Source: Chitinophaga filiformis (GTDB lineage: Bacteria > Bacteroidota > Bacteroidia > Chitinophagales > Chitinophagaceae). Taken from it: 64,000 nucleotides of DNA. The DNA lies in the NCBI RefSeq assembly GCF_023100805.1, contig NZ_CP095855.1, positions 2,149,001-2,213,000 on the forward strand, written 5' to 3'. Position numbers and translations under genes: made by a program. The notes under the pieces were generated by a model. The model ran no database searches. It was not told the origin of the DNA and saw only the letters and a program-made list of their open reading frames with translations. Positions 19,198 through 28,328 of the stretch are shown piece after piece. The first letter of the stretch is position 1; the number at the start of each line of letters is the position of its first letter.

Positions 19198-19434
19198 ATG
19201 AAAAACAAGACTGAACAACGACGGGTAAATTTCCAATGTACTGTTGACTTCAAACAAAAATTTAAATATATCACTTCAATGCTGAGAAAGGTGATAAATA
19301 GAACGTCTGAACTGAAGAAAGATAACGCCATCTTACTATCTCAATGTGATCTGGAGTTTTTTTTAAGTACAGTTGAGCCTAATAAGGCTCTTACAGAGGC
19401 GGCAGCGGAATATAGAGTAAGTTCCTTATCTTAG
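19198..19434 (+). pseudogene. Shortened DUF1778 (TacA-type) antitoxin remnant
   Basis: From ATG 19198 the frame encodes 78 residues starting KNKTEQRRVNFQCTVDFKQK and ending in ILLSQCDLEFFLSTVEPNKALTEAAAEYR. This matches the ribbon-helix-helix start and the C-terminal L-S-x-x-D-x-x-x-F...PN-x-x-L-x-x-A pattern of DUF1778 antitoxins, which pair with GNAT toxins. The middle helix region appears shortened by about 12 residues and the usual NPP before PN is missing. The ORF may still be expressed, but there is no GNAT toxin gene next to it. It directly follows the Panacea remnant, in frame with its tail. Confidence 0.55.
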
Positions 19435-19551
19435 GAACTCATTTGACAGAGATCTCTCTTTTTGTTTTTTTGATTAGATAATTTATAATTTCACATATTA
19501 AACTTACTTTGTAGGTACGCTTTCGAGCTTTTAATAAATGGCTTTTATTGT

Positions 19552-20136
19552 ATGAGAGATTACGAAATTAGGGACGTGCTGAAACAGACACATTTGTTCA
19601 AGTATTACCATGACGAAAAATCTTTGGTAGTAGATGAACTAGACATTACTAGCGCTGGGGCACGGATAGATATTGCAGTAGTGAATGGCCAGTTACACGG
19701 GTTTGAAATTAAAGGAGCAAGCGATACATTGAACCGTTTGCCGTATCAAATAGAGGCATATAGAAAAATATTTGATTATTTAACTATTGTGACAGAAGAA
19801 AAGCACTACGGTAAGGTGTCGGAAATAATACCAGATTGGGTCGGAGTAATACTACTTGATGAAGGCGAACACGGAGAGATAACAATAGAACAAAAAAAAG
19901 AAGCTCAATTTAATTCCCAAAAGGACGCCTTCTTTTTAGCAAAACTTTTATGGAAAGAAGAACTACTCTCTCTACTTAAAGATCTAAATATACCGCATAA
20001 GAAAAACTTAAGGACTTGGCTTTTGTGTGAACTGATAGCCAAGTCCATTGAAGTAGAAGAATTGTCATCTCTTGTTAGGAGTATAATGAAAAAAAGGTCC
20101 AATTGGAAGAATGTCAAAGAAGCGTTAGTAGCTTAG
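19552..20136 (+). CDS. sce7726-family protein with PD-(D/E)XK nuclease-like motif
   Basis: 194 residues, no signal peptide. The N-terminal part carries a PD-(D/E)XK pattern: Glu29, Asp40 in ARIDIAVV, Glu52-x-Lys54 in GFEIKGASDTL, Arg62-Leu63 and Gln66 in NRLPYQIEAY. This spacing is typical of Mg-dependent nucleases and of Holliday junction or restriction enzymes. The N-terminus (RDYEIRDVL) and the charged, helical C-terminus fit the sce7726 family, which I recall as being found next to sce7725/beta-like proteins. Here the neighbour is a beta-family gene in convergent orientation, overlapping by 23 bp (20114-20136). The region is clearly more AT-rich than the flanks, suggesting acquisition. 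A nucleic-acid-targeting defence role is inferred, not shown. Confidence 0.75.
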   Translation: MRDYEIRDVLKQTHLFKYYHDEKSLVVDELDITSAGARIDIAVVNGQLHGFEIKGASDTLNRLPYQIEAYRKIFDYLTIVTEEKHYGKVSEIIPDWVGVILLDEGEHGEITIEQKKEAQFNSQKDAFFLAKLLWKEELLSLLKDLNIPHKKNLRTWLLCELIAKSIEVEELSSLVRSIMKKRSNWKNVKEALVA

Positions 20137-21127
20137 ATATATGTCTGCTGTGCCCAATTCTAACCCATGTCTCTGCATTGCCAGGTTTGTCTGTAACTGC
20201 TTTAAGTGCATAAGTATTTATCTCGTTATCTGCCCATGAGAATGTTGGCGAGTCATATTCAGGCTTTGTTACAAGGCTTTTACAGTGTAAAATATATTGG
20301 CCGTTTCCGTCAGGATGGTCCTTTGGTTTTATCCCTCTAAAAATATAGTAAGAATTCTTAGTGGTGTATTTAATACTTGCGGTTGACGGGAACTGCATAA
20401 CTTCCGGGTCATATATTGGATGTTTAATCCCATAGTCTCCATAAAAGATAGGATAATCGATTTCCTCATTAATTTGATTCCATATGAGTGCCTCAATACG
20501 CTCCAGTTGTATTTCGCTCTTAGCCGGAATCTGACTTAAATCTTTTGGGAAAGAACCCGATGCAGTAACAATTTGATAAAATGATTCGATTGATTTTAAA
20601 GCTTTTATATTAGCTATGGCAGAGTTTGATAAATGTTGGTAGTTGTCATCATTTGAGTGCGCTAAATCAAATAATATAATGCATCTATCATATGAAGTTT
20701 GAAGGTCCTCAATCATTGAGGCAATCAATGCGTTGAATGTTCTTGGTTTTGCATAATCGTTGGTAATCCTGATACAAAACAGACTTTTATACTCGTTAAT
20801 GTAGTCTTTAACTAGTGAAATATAGTCTTCGTCACTATTCAATCTTAATACAGGGATCGCATTTACATTTTGTTCCTGAAGCCTGGTATAAAGTTCCTCT
20901 AATTCTGTTGTATCGGAGTCTGTCTCTAAGATTATCGCAGGATCTATCAAAATCTGATTGTTGTTGAAAGGCCAGCTGGCAGTTAATCGGGTCAATACAG
21001 AATCATAGCTGTCAGGCAATAATTCAATTACAGGCGATAGGGAATTTTTTTCATTTGGTTTAAGCGTCTCAATGGCTTTTAATTCACCTGCTTTTGCCTT
21101 TAGGATTGGGAAATACTTTTTGTGCAT
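20114..21127 (-). CDS. Beta-family protein (PF14350-like), partner of the sce7726 protein
   Basis: 337 residues, no signal or membrane segment. The opening KYFPILKAKAGELKAIETL and LSPVIELLPDSYDSVL, the repeated beta-strand/helix alternation (NAIPVLRLNS, FCIRITND, IILFDLAHS) and the final ETWVRIGHSRHISKLL are those of the phage T4-type beta protein family, which looks like a TIM-barrel-like fold. No catalytic motif is obvious. The gene is convergent with the sce7726 gene, tail to tail with 23 bp overlap, and is AT-rich like it. The two genes probably form an accessory module, possibly anti-phage. The biochemical function is unknown. Confidence 0.75.
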   Translation of the reverse strand: MHKKYFPILKAKAGELKAIETLKPNEKNSLSPVIELLPDSYDSVLTRLTASWPFNNNQILIDPAIILETDSDTTELEELYTRLQEQNVNAIPVLRLNSDEDYISLVKDYINEYKSLFCIRITNDYAKPRTFNALIASMIEDLQTSYDRCIILFDLAHSNDDNYQHLSNSAIANIKALKSIESFYQIVTASGSFPKDLSQIPAKSEIQLERIEALIWNQINEEIDYPIFYGDYGIKHPIYDPEVMQFPSTASIKYTTKNSYYIFRGIKPKDHPDGNGQYILHCKSLVTKPEYDSPTFSWADNEINTYALKAVTDKPGNAETWVRIGHSRHISKLLTLL

Positions 21128-21380
21128 AATTATAGGAATTAATGTTTAAAAATATAGGTATAATGACTCTATGGAATTTGAGTAGTTAACAAGATTTAGT
21201 TCGTAATGGATTGGTGATGAAATTATTTTAATATTAATTGTATTGTCAATGGTTACATTAATGGTATAGCTGATTACTGCTAATTATGTCGTTGTGTTTA
21301 TAAAAAAGTACTCTTCCCTTATAAACGGAAAATAAACTTCCCTACCTTAGTCCCCTCTTGTAAACATTAAAAACACAGTT

Positions 21381-23636
21381 ATGAAGAACCCGAAGCGCTT
21401 GCTGGTAGCATCTCTGCTGCTGGCTGCCCTCAGCGTGAAGGCGCAAACTGCGAAGCAAACCTTCGTCAACAATCTGATCAAACGCATGACCCTGGAAGAG
21501 AAGATCGGGCAGCTGAACCTGCTGACCAGTGATATGGATGTAACGGGTCCTTTCATGAAACCGGGATATAAAAAAGACATTGAGGCCGGCCTGTGTGGCT
21601 CGATCTTCAATGCATATACTCCAAAGTATACCCGTCAGTTACAGGAAATGGCCATGAAAACCAGGTTGAAAATACCGCTCTTATTCGGATACGATGTCAT
21701 CCACGGGCATAAGACCATTTTCCCCATTCCACTGGGAGAGGCCTGTACCTGGGACATGACGCTGCTGGAACAGAGCGCGAGGATTGCAGCACAGGAAGCC
21801 AGTGCTGATGGTTTACACTGGACCTACTCACCAATGGTAGACATTGCCCGTGATCCCCGCTGGGGCCGCGTGGCAGAAGGCGTGGGCGAAGATACCTGGT
21901 ATGGTACCCAGGTGGCAAAGGCTAAAGTAAAGGGCTATCAGGGTTCGGACCTGTCTGCCAATAATACCGTCCTGGCCTGTGTGAAACACTTTGCCTTATA
22001 TGGCGCTATTGAAGCGGGGCGTGATTATAATACGGTTGACATGAGCCGCCGGCAGATGTTCCAGTATTACCTGCCACCTTACAAGGCCGCTATAGACGCC
22101 GGTGTTGCTACTGTCATGACATCTTTCAACGAAATTGACGGCACCCCTGCCACTGCCAATAAATGGCTGCTGACAGAACTGCTGCGGAAAGAATGGGGCT
22201 TTAAAGGCTTCGTGGTGACAGACTATACTGCTATCAATGAAATGATTTCCCACGGCAATGTAAAAGATGAATATGAGGCCGGCGCAGCTGCGTTGAATGC
22301 CGGAGTGGACATGGATATGCAGGGAGGTGTTTTTGCCGGTCAGCTGAAAAAGTTGCTGAAGGACGGGAAAGTGACCCAGAAAGAGATCGACAGTGCGGTA
22401 TACCGCATACTGGCGGCCAAATATGACCTGGGCCTGTTCCAGGATCCATTTAAGTACTGCGACACTGCCAGGGCGACAAAAGAGATCATGTCTGCAGAGA
22501 ACCTGGCCACTGCACAGAAAATAGCAGAACGCTCCATCGTACTGCTGAAGAATGAAAACCAGCTCCTGCCCCTGAAGAAGGATGCGAAGATCGCCCTGAT
22601 AGGGCCCCTGGCTAATAGTCAGCGGGACATGATCGGCAACTGGTCGGCGGCGGGTGATTATACCAGGGCAGTAACCTTACTGGAGGCCCTGAAACAGCGT
22701 TCCGCCAATGTGCAATATCTGCCGGGAGCCCATTATACTGCAGACACCACCTTACTGAAAAGGGCTACGCAGAAATACAAACTGGAAGCAACAGATACCG
22801 CCGGTAGTCAGCAGATGCTGGCTGCAGCAGTGGAGCTGGCAAGACAGTCGGAGATCGTTGTGATGGCACTGGGCGAATCCCAGGGTATGACGGGAGAGGC
22901 GGCCAGCAGATCTAACATCAGCATACCGGAGAACCAGCAGCAGCTTCTGAAGGCGGTATATGCTACCGGTAAACCCATCGTGCTGGTGCTGATGAACGGC
23001 CGGCCCATGACCCTGGAATGGGAAGATGCCCACGTTCCCGCCATCCTGGAAACCTGGTTCCTGGGCACCAGGGCAGGGAGCGCCATCAGTTCCGTGTTGT
23101 TCGGTGATTATAACCCGGCAGGTAAACTGACTATGAGCTTCCCAAGGAATGTAGGTCAGATCCCCATCTACTATAATCATAAGAACACCGGCCGGCCGCT
23201 GAATCCTGATAACAAATACTCCACCAAGTACCTGGATACGGATAATGAGCCCCTGTATCCCTTCGGTTATGGCCTGAGCTATACAAAGTTTACCTATGGC
23301 GACCTGAAACTGAGCAAGCAGCAGATCACGGCGACAGATAGGCTGCAGGTGAGCATACCCGTAACTAACAGCGGTAGCTACGATGGGGAAGAAGTGGTAC
23401 AGCTCTATATCAGGGACCTGGTAGGATCGGTGACCCGCCCCGTAAAGGAGCTGAAAGCCTATAAAAAGATCTCCCTGGCTAAGGGAGAGACCAGGACGGT
23501 GACCTTTGATATTTCCGTGGAAGACCTGAAGTTCTACGACAAGGATATGCGCTGGAAGGCAGAACCGGGCGATTTTACCGTATTTGTGGGTACCAATAGC
23601 AGGGATGTTAAGTCAGCAGGGTTTACATTAAAATAA
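21381..23636 (+). CDS. bglX: GH3 beta-glucosidase, periplasmic
   Basis: 751 residues with signal MKNPKRLLVASLLLAALSVKAQ. This is a full-length three-part GH3 enzyme: N-terminal barrel (about 35-370), alpha/beta sandwich (about 395-630) and C-terminal fibronectin III-like domain (about 665-745, GEEVVQLYIRDLVGSVTRPVKELK). The nucleophile is Asp281 in GFVVTDYTAINE. KHFALYG and the family stretch DPRWGRVAEGVGEDT are present. It should hydrolyse terminal beta-glucose from oligosaccharides. Organisation and length match BglX. It stands alone between the AT-rich module and the his leader. The segment CCTACCTTAGTCC about 40 bp upstream of ATG resembles a TAnnTTTG promoter element with mismatches. Confidence 0.93.
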   Translation: MKNPKRLLVASLLLAALSVKAQTAKQTFVNNLIKRMTLEEKIGQLNLLTSDMDVTGPFMKPGYKKDIEAGLCGSIFNAYTPKYTRQLQEMAMKTRLKIPLLFGYDVIHGHKTIFPIPLGEACTWDMTLLEQSARIAAQEASADGLHWTYSPMVDIARDPRWGRVAEGVGEDTWYGTQVAKAKVKGYQGSDLSANNTVLACVKHFALYGAIEAGRDYNTVDMSRRQMFQYYLPPYKAAIDAGVATVMTSFNEIDGTPATANKWLLTELLRKEWGFKGFVVTDYTAINEMISHGNVKDEYEAGAAALNAGVDMDMQGGVFAGQLKKLLKDGKVTQKEIDSAVYRILAAKYDLGLFQDPFKYCDTARATKEIMSAENLATAQKIAERSIVLLKNENQLLPLKKDAKIALIGPLANSQRDMIGNWSAAGDYTRAVTLLEALKQRSANVQYLPGAHYTADTTLLKRATQKYKLEATDTAGSQQMLAAAVELARQSEIVVMALGESQGMTGEAASRSNISIPENQQQLLKAVYATGKPIVLVLMNGRPMTLEWEDAHVPAILETWFLGTRAGSAISSVLFGDYNPAGKLTMSFPRNVGQIPIYYNHKNTGRPLNPDNKYSTKYLDTDNEPLYPFGYGLSYTKFTYGDLKLSKQQITATDRLQVSIPVTNSGSYDGEEVVQLYIRDLVGSVTRPVKELKAYKKISLAKGETRTVTFDISVEDLKFYDKDMRWKAEPGDFTVFVGTNSRDVKSAGFTLK

Positions 23637-23658
23637 TGGCAGATAAGGCAAAAATTAG

Positions 23659-23688
23659 TTTGATTATTCAAAATTGTTATTACCTTCG
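23659..23688 (+). promoter_or_regulatory. Promoter of the his leader
   Basis: TTTG at 23659-23662 and TACCTTCG at 23681-23688 with an 18-bp spacer fit the Bacteroidota -33 TTTG / -7 TAnnTTTG pattern with one mismatch. Transcription would begin a few bases before the leader peptide ATG at 23705. Confidence 0.6.
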
Positions 23689-23704
23689 CATCGTTATTCA
23701 AATT

Positions 23705-23758
23705 ATGAACATTAACGTACATACACATCATCACCATCATTTCTTACCACGCAGGTAG
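23705..23758 (+). CDS. hisL: Histidine leader peptide
   Basis: A 17-codon reading frame MNINVHTHHHHHFLPRR ends at TAG 23756-23758. Six of 17 codons are His, five of them consecutive. It lies between a promoter and a strong terminator directly upstream of hisG, which is the classical arrangement of a histidine attenuator: ribosomes stalling at His codons change the folding of the following RNA. It is too short for ordinary gene finding. The chance of such a His run here being accidental is low. Confidence 0.88.
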   Translation: MNINVHTHHHHHFLPRR

Positions 23759-23816
23759 GCTGGGATGATTTTATGTATTACATAATAAGATATTAAAACA
23801 TCATCAGGGGCTTACC
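23754..23816 (+). promoter_or_regulatory. Predicted antiterminator of the his attenuator
   Basis: GGTAGGCT (23754-23761) can pair with GGCTTACC (23809-23816) through eight pairs, two of them G-U, and directly inside it GATGATTTTA (23764-23773) pairs with TAAAACATCATC (23794-23805) with one bulged C. This long stem uses the 5' arm of the terminator, so the two are mutually exclusive. The 5' part of the stem can alternatively pair with the leader codons (TACC 23745-23748 with GGTA 23754-23757, and ATCATC 23727-23732 with GATGAT 23764-23769), giving a protector hairpin. Structures were derived by eye. Confidence 0.65.
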
Positions 23817-23835
23817 AAACGGTAAGCCCCTTTTT
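23807..23835 (+). terminator. his attenuator terminator
   Basis: Perfect 10-bp stem GGGGCTTACC (23807-23816) and GGTAAGCCCC (23821-23830) with loop AAAC, followed by TTTTT. It is 26 bp before the hisG ATG, so it must be read through for expression of the operon. Confidence 0.92.
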
Positions 23836-23861
23836 GTTTTCACCGAACATTGTCAAAAAAC

Positions 23862-24716
23862 ATGAAACTGAGAATTGCCATTCAGAAATCCGGTCGCTTA
23901 CACGACGACTCTATCAAGCTGTTGAAAGAATGTGGTATCGACATCAACAACGGTGTTAACAAGCTGAAAACGGAAGCCAGCAACTTTCCGCTGGAAGTTT
24001 TCTTCCTGCGTGATGATGATATCCCGCAATACGTGGAAGACGGCGTGGCTGATATCGGTATTGTCGGTGAAAATGTGATCCTGGAAAAGAACCGTCCTGT
24101 AAAGATCGCGGAGAAGCTGGGATTCGGTAAATGCCGCCTTTCCCTGGCAGTACCGAAAACAGTAGAGTATAACGGTGTGAAAGATATGGACAAGCTGCGT
24201 ATCGCTACCAGTTATCCGGTAATATTACAGAACTTCCTGAATGAGCATAATATCAGCGCTGAGATCCATGAGATCAGCGGTTCGGTGGAAATTGCACCGG
24301 GCATCGGATTGGCAGACGCTATCTGCGACCTGGTAAGCAGTGGTTCTACACTATTCATGAATGGTCTCAAGGAAGTAGAAGTGATCCTGAAATCTGAAGC
24401 GGCACTGATCAGCAATGGTAACCTGACGCCTGAGCAGGATGCTCTGTTGCAGAAGCTCCTGTTCCGCATCCAGGCAGTAAAGAAAGCAAAGAATAATAAA
24501 TACGTGCTGTTGAACGCACCGAATGATAAACTGAAGGAGATCATCGCGCTCCTGCCCGGTATGAAAAGTCCTACCGTACTGCCGCTGGCGGAAGAGGGTT
24601 GGAGCTCCGTGCATTCTGTGTTGAATGAAAATGCTTTCTGGGATATCATTGAAAGCCTGAAAGCAGCCGGTGCACAGGGGATCCTGGTAGTACCAATTGA
24701 AAAGATGATCATTTAA
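23862..24716 (+). CDS. hisG: ATP phosphoribosyltransferase (long form HisG)
   Basis: 284 residues from ATG 23862; a TTG at 23850 adds four residues and is unlikely. It catalyses the first step of histidine synthesis, ATP + PRPP to phosphoribosyl-ATP. LRIAIQKSGRLHDDS at the start and EIAPGIGLADAICDLVSSGSTL, the PRPP loop, identify the catalytic domains. About 75 further residues (from KKAKNNKYVLLNAPNDKL) form the C-terminal ACT-like regulatory domain of the long form, so feedback inhibition by histidine without HisZ is expected. First gene of the his block, directly behind the attenuator. Confidence 0.96.
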   Translation: MKLRIAIQKSGRLHDDSIKLLKECGIDINNGVNKLKTEASNFPLEVFFLRDDDIPQYVEDGVADIGIVGENVILEKNRPVKIAEKLGFGKCRLSLAVPKTVEYNGVKDMDKLRIATSYPVILQNFLNEHNISAEIHEISGSVEIAPGIGLADAICDLVSSGSTLFMNGLKEVEVILKSEAALISNGNLTPEQDALLQKLLFRIQAVKKAKNNKYVLLNAPNDKLKEIIALLPGMKSPTVLPLAEEGWSSVHSVLNENAFWDIIESLKAAGAQGILVVPIEKMII

Positions 24717-24782
24717 TCAAAAAGATCATTGCATCATCACTGATCTTTCGCCATCATATAGCTCAACCGTAATTGACATACC

Positions 24783-26072
24783 ATGCGTGTATTCGAATAT
24801 CCAGAACGTGCACAATGGCCGGCATTACTCCAACGTCCGGTTTTAGATACAACAGCGCTGGAAACCAGCGTAGGAAATATTCTTGCAGCAGTAAAGCAGG
24901 AGGGAGACACAGCGGTGCGCAGATATGCGCAGCAATTTGACAAAGTACAACTGGATGCGCTGGCAGTGAGCCCGGCGGAATTTGCACATGCCAATAATGT
25001 GCTGGATGCAGAGCTGAAAAAAGCCATCCTCCAGGCGAAACATAATATAGAAGTTTTTCACAAGGCACAACAGGAACAAAGCAGGATCATAGAAACCATG
25101 CCGGGGGTACAATGCTGGCGTAAGCCGGTGGCTATTGAAAAAGTAGGCCTGTATATTCCGGGAGGTTCCGCTCCTTTATTCTCCACGATCCTTATGCTGG
25201 GTATACCAGCTATGATAGCAGGTTGTAAGGAGATCATCCTTTGTACGCCATCTAATGCTGCGGGTGAAGTGCATCCTGCGGTATTATTTGCCGCACAGGA
25301 AGTTGGTGTGGAACGCGTGTTCAAAATAGGCGGTGTGCAGGCGATCGGTGCTATGGCCTATGGTACGGAAAGTGTACCACGTGTGCATAAGATCTTTGGT
25401 CCGGGTAACCAGTATGTAACCTGCGCGAAACAGCTTGTTAATAAAAGCGGTGTGGCGATCGACATGCCTGCCGGTCCATCTGAAGTAGCCGTACTCGCAG
25501 ATGAAACCTGTGTACCAGCCTTCGTAGCGGCCGATCTGCTTTCACAGGCGGAACATGGTCCTGATAGCCAGGTATTGCTGGTTACAACAGCGCCGGATAT
25601 CATTAAAGCAGTACAAAAGGAAGTGGCCGATCAGCTGGCGCAACTGCCCCGTAAAGATATTGCAGCGCAGGCATTAGAGAACAGCCGGATCATTCTTGTA
25701 AAAGATACACCGGAGGCTATGGACCTGCTGAATGCATATGCTCCTGAACACCTGATCGTAGCCTGTAAGGATGATATCTCCATCGCAGACGCAGTAGTGA
25801 ATGCAGGTTCTGTATTCCTGGGGAACTATTCTCCGGAGAGTGCGGGCGATTATGCTTCCGGCACCAATCACACATTGCCAACGAATGGATATGCGACTGC
25901 ATACAGCGGCGTGTCTCTCGATAGTTTTGTAAAGAAGATCACCTTCCAGCGCCTCACACAAGAGGGACTTCAGCAGATAGGCGCGACTATTGAAACAATG
26001 GCTGCTGCAGAAGGACTGGACGCTCATAAGAATGCAGTGACTGTCCGCCTGAAACAAAAGACTCAACTATAA
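24783..26072 (+). CDS. hisD: Histidinol dehydrogenase
   Basis: 429 residues, normal length. It carries out the last two oxidations of the pathway, L-histidinol to L-histidine, with NAD and zinc. Recognisable segments are VGLYIPGGSAPLFSTILMLG, GGVQAIGAMAYGTESVP, IFGPGNQYVT, IDMPAGPSEVAVLADE and LLSQAEHGPDSQVLLVT, the last with the Gln and His metal ligands; APEHLIV and GTNHTLPT complete the site. It starts 66 bp after hisG and is followed by hisC 12 bp later, so it belongs to the same transcript. Confidence 0.97.
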   Translation: MRVFEYPERAQWPALLQRPVLDTTALETSVGNILAAVKQEGDTAVRRYAQQFDKVQLDALAVSPAEFAHANNVLDAELKKAILQAKHNIEVFHKAQQEQSRIIETMPGVQCWRKPVAIEKVGLYIPGGSAPLFSTILMLGIPAMIAGCKEIILCTPSNAAGEVHPAVLFAAQEVGVERVFKIGGVQAIGAMAYGTESVPRVHKIFGPGNQYVTCAKQLVNKSGVAIDMPAGPSEVAVLADETCVPAFVAADLLSQAEHGPDSQVLLVTTAPDIIKAVQKEVADQLAQLPRKDIAAQALENSRIILVKDTPEAMDLLNAYAPEHLIVACKDDISIADAVVNAGSVFLGNYSPESAGDYASGTNHTLPTNGYATAYSGVSLDSFVKKITFQRLTQEGLQQIGATIETMAAAEGLDAHKNAVTVRLKQKTQL

Positions 26073-26084
26073 AATCTTTTATCA

Positions 26085-27134
26085 ATGTTCGATCTCAATA
26101 GCTTACTACGCGACAATATAAAACGCCTGGTGCCTTACTCTACCGCCAGGGATGAATTTAAAGGAGAGGCTTCCATTTTCCTGGATGCCAATGAAAACAG
26201 TTTTGGTTCTCCGCTGCCGGTAGCTTACAATCGCTATCCTGACCCAATGCAGTGGAAAGTGAAATATAAGCTGGCGGATATCAAAGGTGTACCGCCACAG
26301 AATATCTTTCTCGGTAATGGTAGTGATGAGGTGATAGATGTGTTGTACCGCTCTTTTTGTCGCCCGGGTGTTGACAACGTGGTATTATTCCCGCCAACCT
26401 ACGGTATGTATGAAGTGAGTGCCAATATCAACGATGTCATTGTACGTAAAGTATCGCTGACACCCGACTACCAGATCGATATGGCGGCATTGCAGGAAGC
26501 GGTGGATGAGCGTACAAAACTGATCTTCATCTGCTCCCCCAACAATCCCACCGGCAACTCCATTAATCGTTCCGATATAGAAATGATCCTGAACAATTTT
26601 GATGGTATTGTAGTGATCGACGAAGCATACATCAATTTCGCCCGCCAGAAAACATTTATACCTGAACTCACGGAATATCCTAACCTCGTGGTGATGCAGA
26701 CCCTTTCCAAAGCATGGGGACTGGCAGCCTTACGTGTAGGTATGGCTTTCGCCGGAGAGGAGATCATCAACGTACTGAATAAGGTAAAGCCGCCGTACAA
26801 CATCAACCAGGCAGCGCAGGACCTTGTGCTGGAAGCGCTCGATAATATTATCCAGGTAAATGAATGGATCAAGGATACTGTAGTGGAAAGAGATAAACTT
26901 GCCGCCTCCCTGATCAACCTGCCGCAGGTACTGGAAGTATACCCCAGTGATGCCAACTTCCTGCTGGCCAAAACAGTGGATGCAAAAGGCATCTACAACT
27001 ACCTGGTGGAAAGAGGTATCATCGTACGCGACCGTTCCAAAGTGGAATTGTGTAACGGCTGTCTGCGCATCACTGTAGGCACGCCGGAAGAAAATATCAC
27101 TTTACTGGAAACAATCGCCCAGGTTACCGTATAA
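26085..27134 (+). CDS. hisC: Histidinol-phosphate aminotransferase
   Basis: 349 residues. A PLP enzyme of fold type I that converts imidazole acetol phosphate and glutamate to histidinol phosphate. Visible are the substrate segment DANENSFGSP, FLGNGSDEVID, CSPNNPTGN, the PLP-contact VIDEAYINF and the Schiff-base Lys in TLSKAWGLAALRVG. The C-terminal RDRSKVELCNGCLRITVG is typical of HisC. It lies 12 bp after hisD. Length and gene position leave little doubt over other class II aminotransferases. Confidence 0.96.
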   Translation: MFDLNSLLRDNIKRLVPYSTARDEFKGEASIFLDANENSFGSPLPVAYNRYPDPMQWKVKYKLADIKGVPPQNIFLGNGSDEVIDVLYRSFCRPGVDNVVLFPPTYGMYEVSANINDVIVRKVSLTPDYQIDMAALQEAVDERTKLIFICSPNNPTGNSINRSDIEMILNNFDGIVVIDEAYINFARQKTFIPELTEYPNLVVMQTLSKAWGLAALRVGMAFAGEEIINVLNKVKPPYNINQAAQDLVLEALDNIIQVNEWIKDTVVERDKLAASLINLPQVLEVYPSDANFLLAKTVDAKGIYNYLVERGIIVRDRSKVELCNGCLRITVGTPEENITLLETIAQVTV

Positions 27135-27182
27135 TATAATCACACAGTTCGCCACTGTACAACATAACAACACACAGCTACA

Positions 27183-28319
27183 ATGAAACGAGTGCTCTTC
27201 ATAGACAGGGATGGTACCATTATCAGGGAAGTACCACCTACATATCAGATCGATAGCCTTGAAAAAGTAGAATTCTATCCGAAGGTGTTTACTTACCTTT
27301 CCCGCATTGCTGCGGAACTGGACTATGAGCTGGTAATGGTGACCAACCAGGATGGCCTGGGTACTGCCAGCTTTCCCGAGGCAGATTTCTGGCCGCCGCA
27401 GAATTTTATTTTGCGCTCATTCGAGAATGAAGGGGTTAGATTCAATGCCGTGCATGTTGACCGTACCTTTCCACATGAGAATGCACCTACCCGCAAGCCA
27501 GGTACAGGAATGCTGACCCAATATTTTTCCGCTGACTACGACCTCGCAAATTCATTTGTGATCGGCGACCGGATCACCGACGTGCAGCTGGCAAAGAACC
27601 TGGGCGCCAAAGCTATCTGGATGAATGAAGGCACCGGCCTGGGCAATGCAGAGGTTGATTCCAATACACAGGCTCTGAAAGAGGTGATTGCACTGGAATC
27701 TACTGACTGGGAGAAGATCTACGAGTTCCTGAAACTCGGCTTGCGTACAGTATCTCATACGCGCACCACTAAGGAAACGGATATCTTCATTGCTTTGAAC
27801 CTGGATGGTACCGGTAAGGCTGATATCAGCACCGGGCTGGGGTTCTTCGATCATATGCTGGATCAGATTGCCCGTCATGGCAGTATTGACCTGACTGTCA
27901 AGGCAAAGGGTGATCTGCATATTGATGAGCATCATACCATTGAAGATGTGGGTATTGCCCTTGGAGAGGCCATGGCGCAGGGACTTGCTGATAAGCGGGG
28001 TATTGAGCGTTATGGTTTTTGTCTTCCGATGGATGACTGCTTAGCGCAGGCTGCGATTGACTTTGGTGGCAGGAACTGGATTGTGTGGGATGCGAAGTTC
28101 AATCGCGAGAAGATAGGGGAGATGCCGACGGAGATGTTCTTCCATTTCTTTAAGTCCTTTTCTGATGCGGCGAAGTGTAATTTGAATATTAAGGCGGAGG
28201 GAGAGAATGAGCATCATAAGATCGAGGCAATCTTTAAAACATTTGCGAAGGCGATAAAAATGGCGGTGAAGAGGAATCCCGCGAATATGGCGTTGCCGAG
28301 CACCAAGGGCGTGTTGTGA
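27183..28319 (+). CDS. hisB: Bifunctional histidinol-phosphatase / imidazoleglycerol-phosphate dehydratase
   Basis: 378 residues with two domains. Residues 1-165 are a HAD-family phosphatase (FIDRDGTII with the nucleophile Asp, [29 protein letters not shown]); residues about 185-378 are IGP dehydratase, with the manganese-binding [42 protein letters not shown] and [17 protein letters not shown]. It thus supplies the sixth and eighth steps of the pathway. The two-domain form is as in enterobacteria. After it the his order is broken by 1.4 kb of repeats and the trp operon; hisH resumes at 36181. Confidence 0.97.
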   Translation: MKRVLFIDRDGTIIREVPPTYQIDSLEKVEFYPKVFTYLSRIAAELDYELVMVTNQDGLGTASFPEADFWPPQNFILRSFENEGVRFNAVHVDRTFPHENAPTRKPGTGMLTQYFSADYDLANSFVIGDRITDVQLAKNLGAKAIWMNEGTGLGNAEVDSNTQALKEVIALESTDWEKIYEFLKLGLRTVSHTRTTKETDIFIALNLDGTGKADISTGLGFFDHMLDQIARHGSIDLTVKAKGDLHIDEHHTIEDVGIALGEAMAQGLADKRGIERYGFCLPMDDCLAQAAIDFGGRNWIVWDAKFNREKIGEMPTEMFFHFFKSFSDAAKCNLNIKAEGENEHHKIEAIFKTFAKAIKMAVKRNPANMALPSTKGVL

Positions 28320-28328
28320 TTCCCACCC

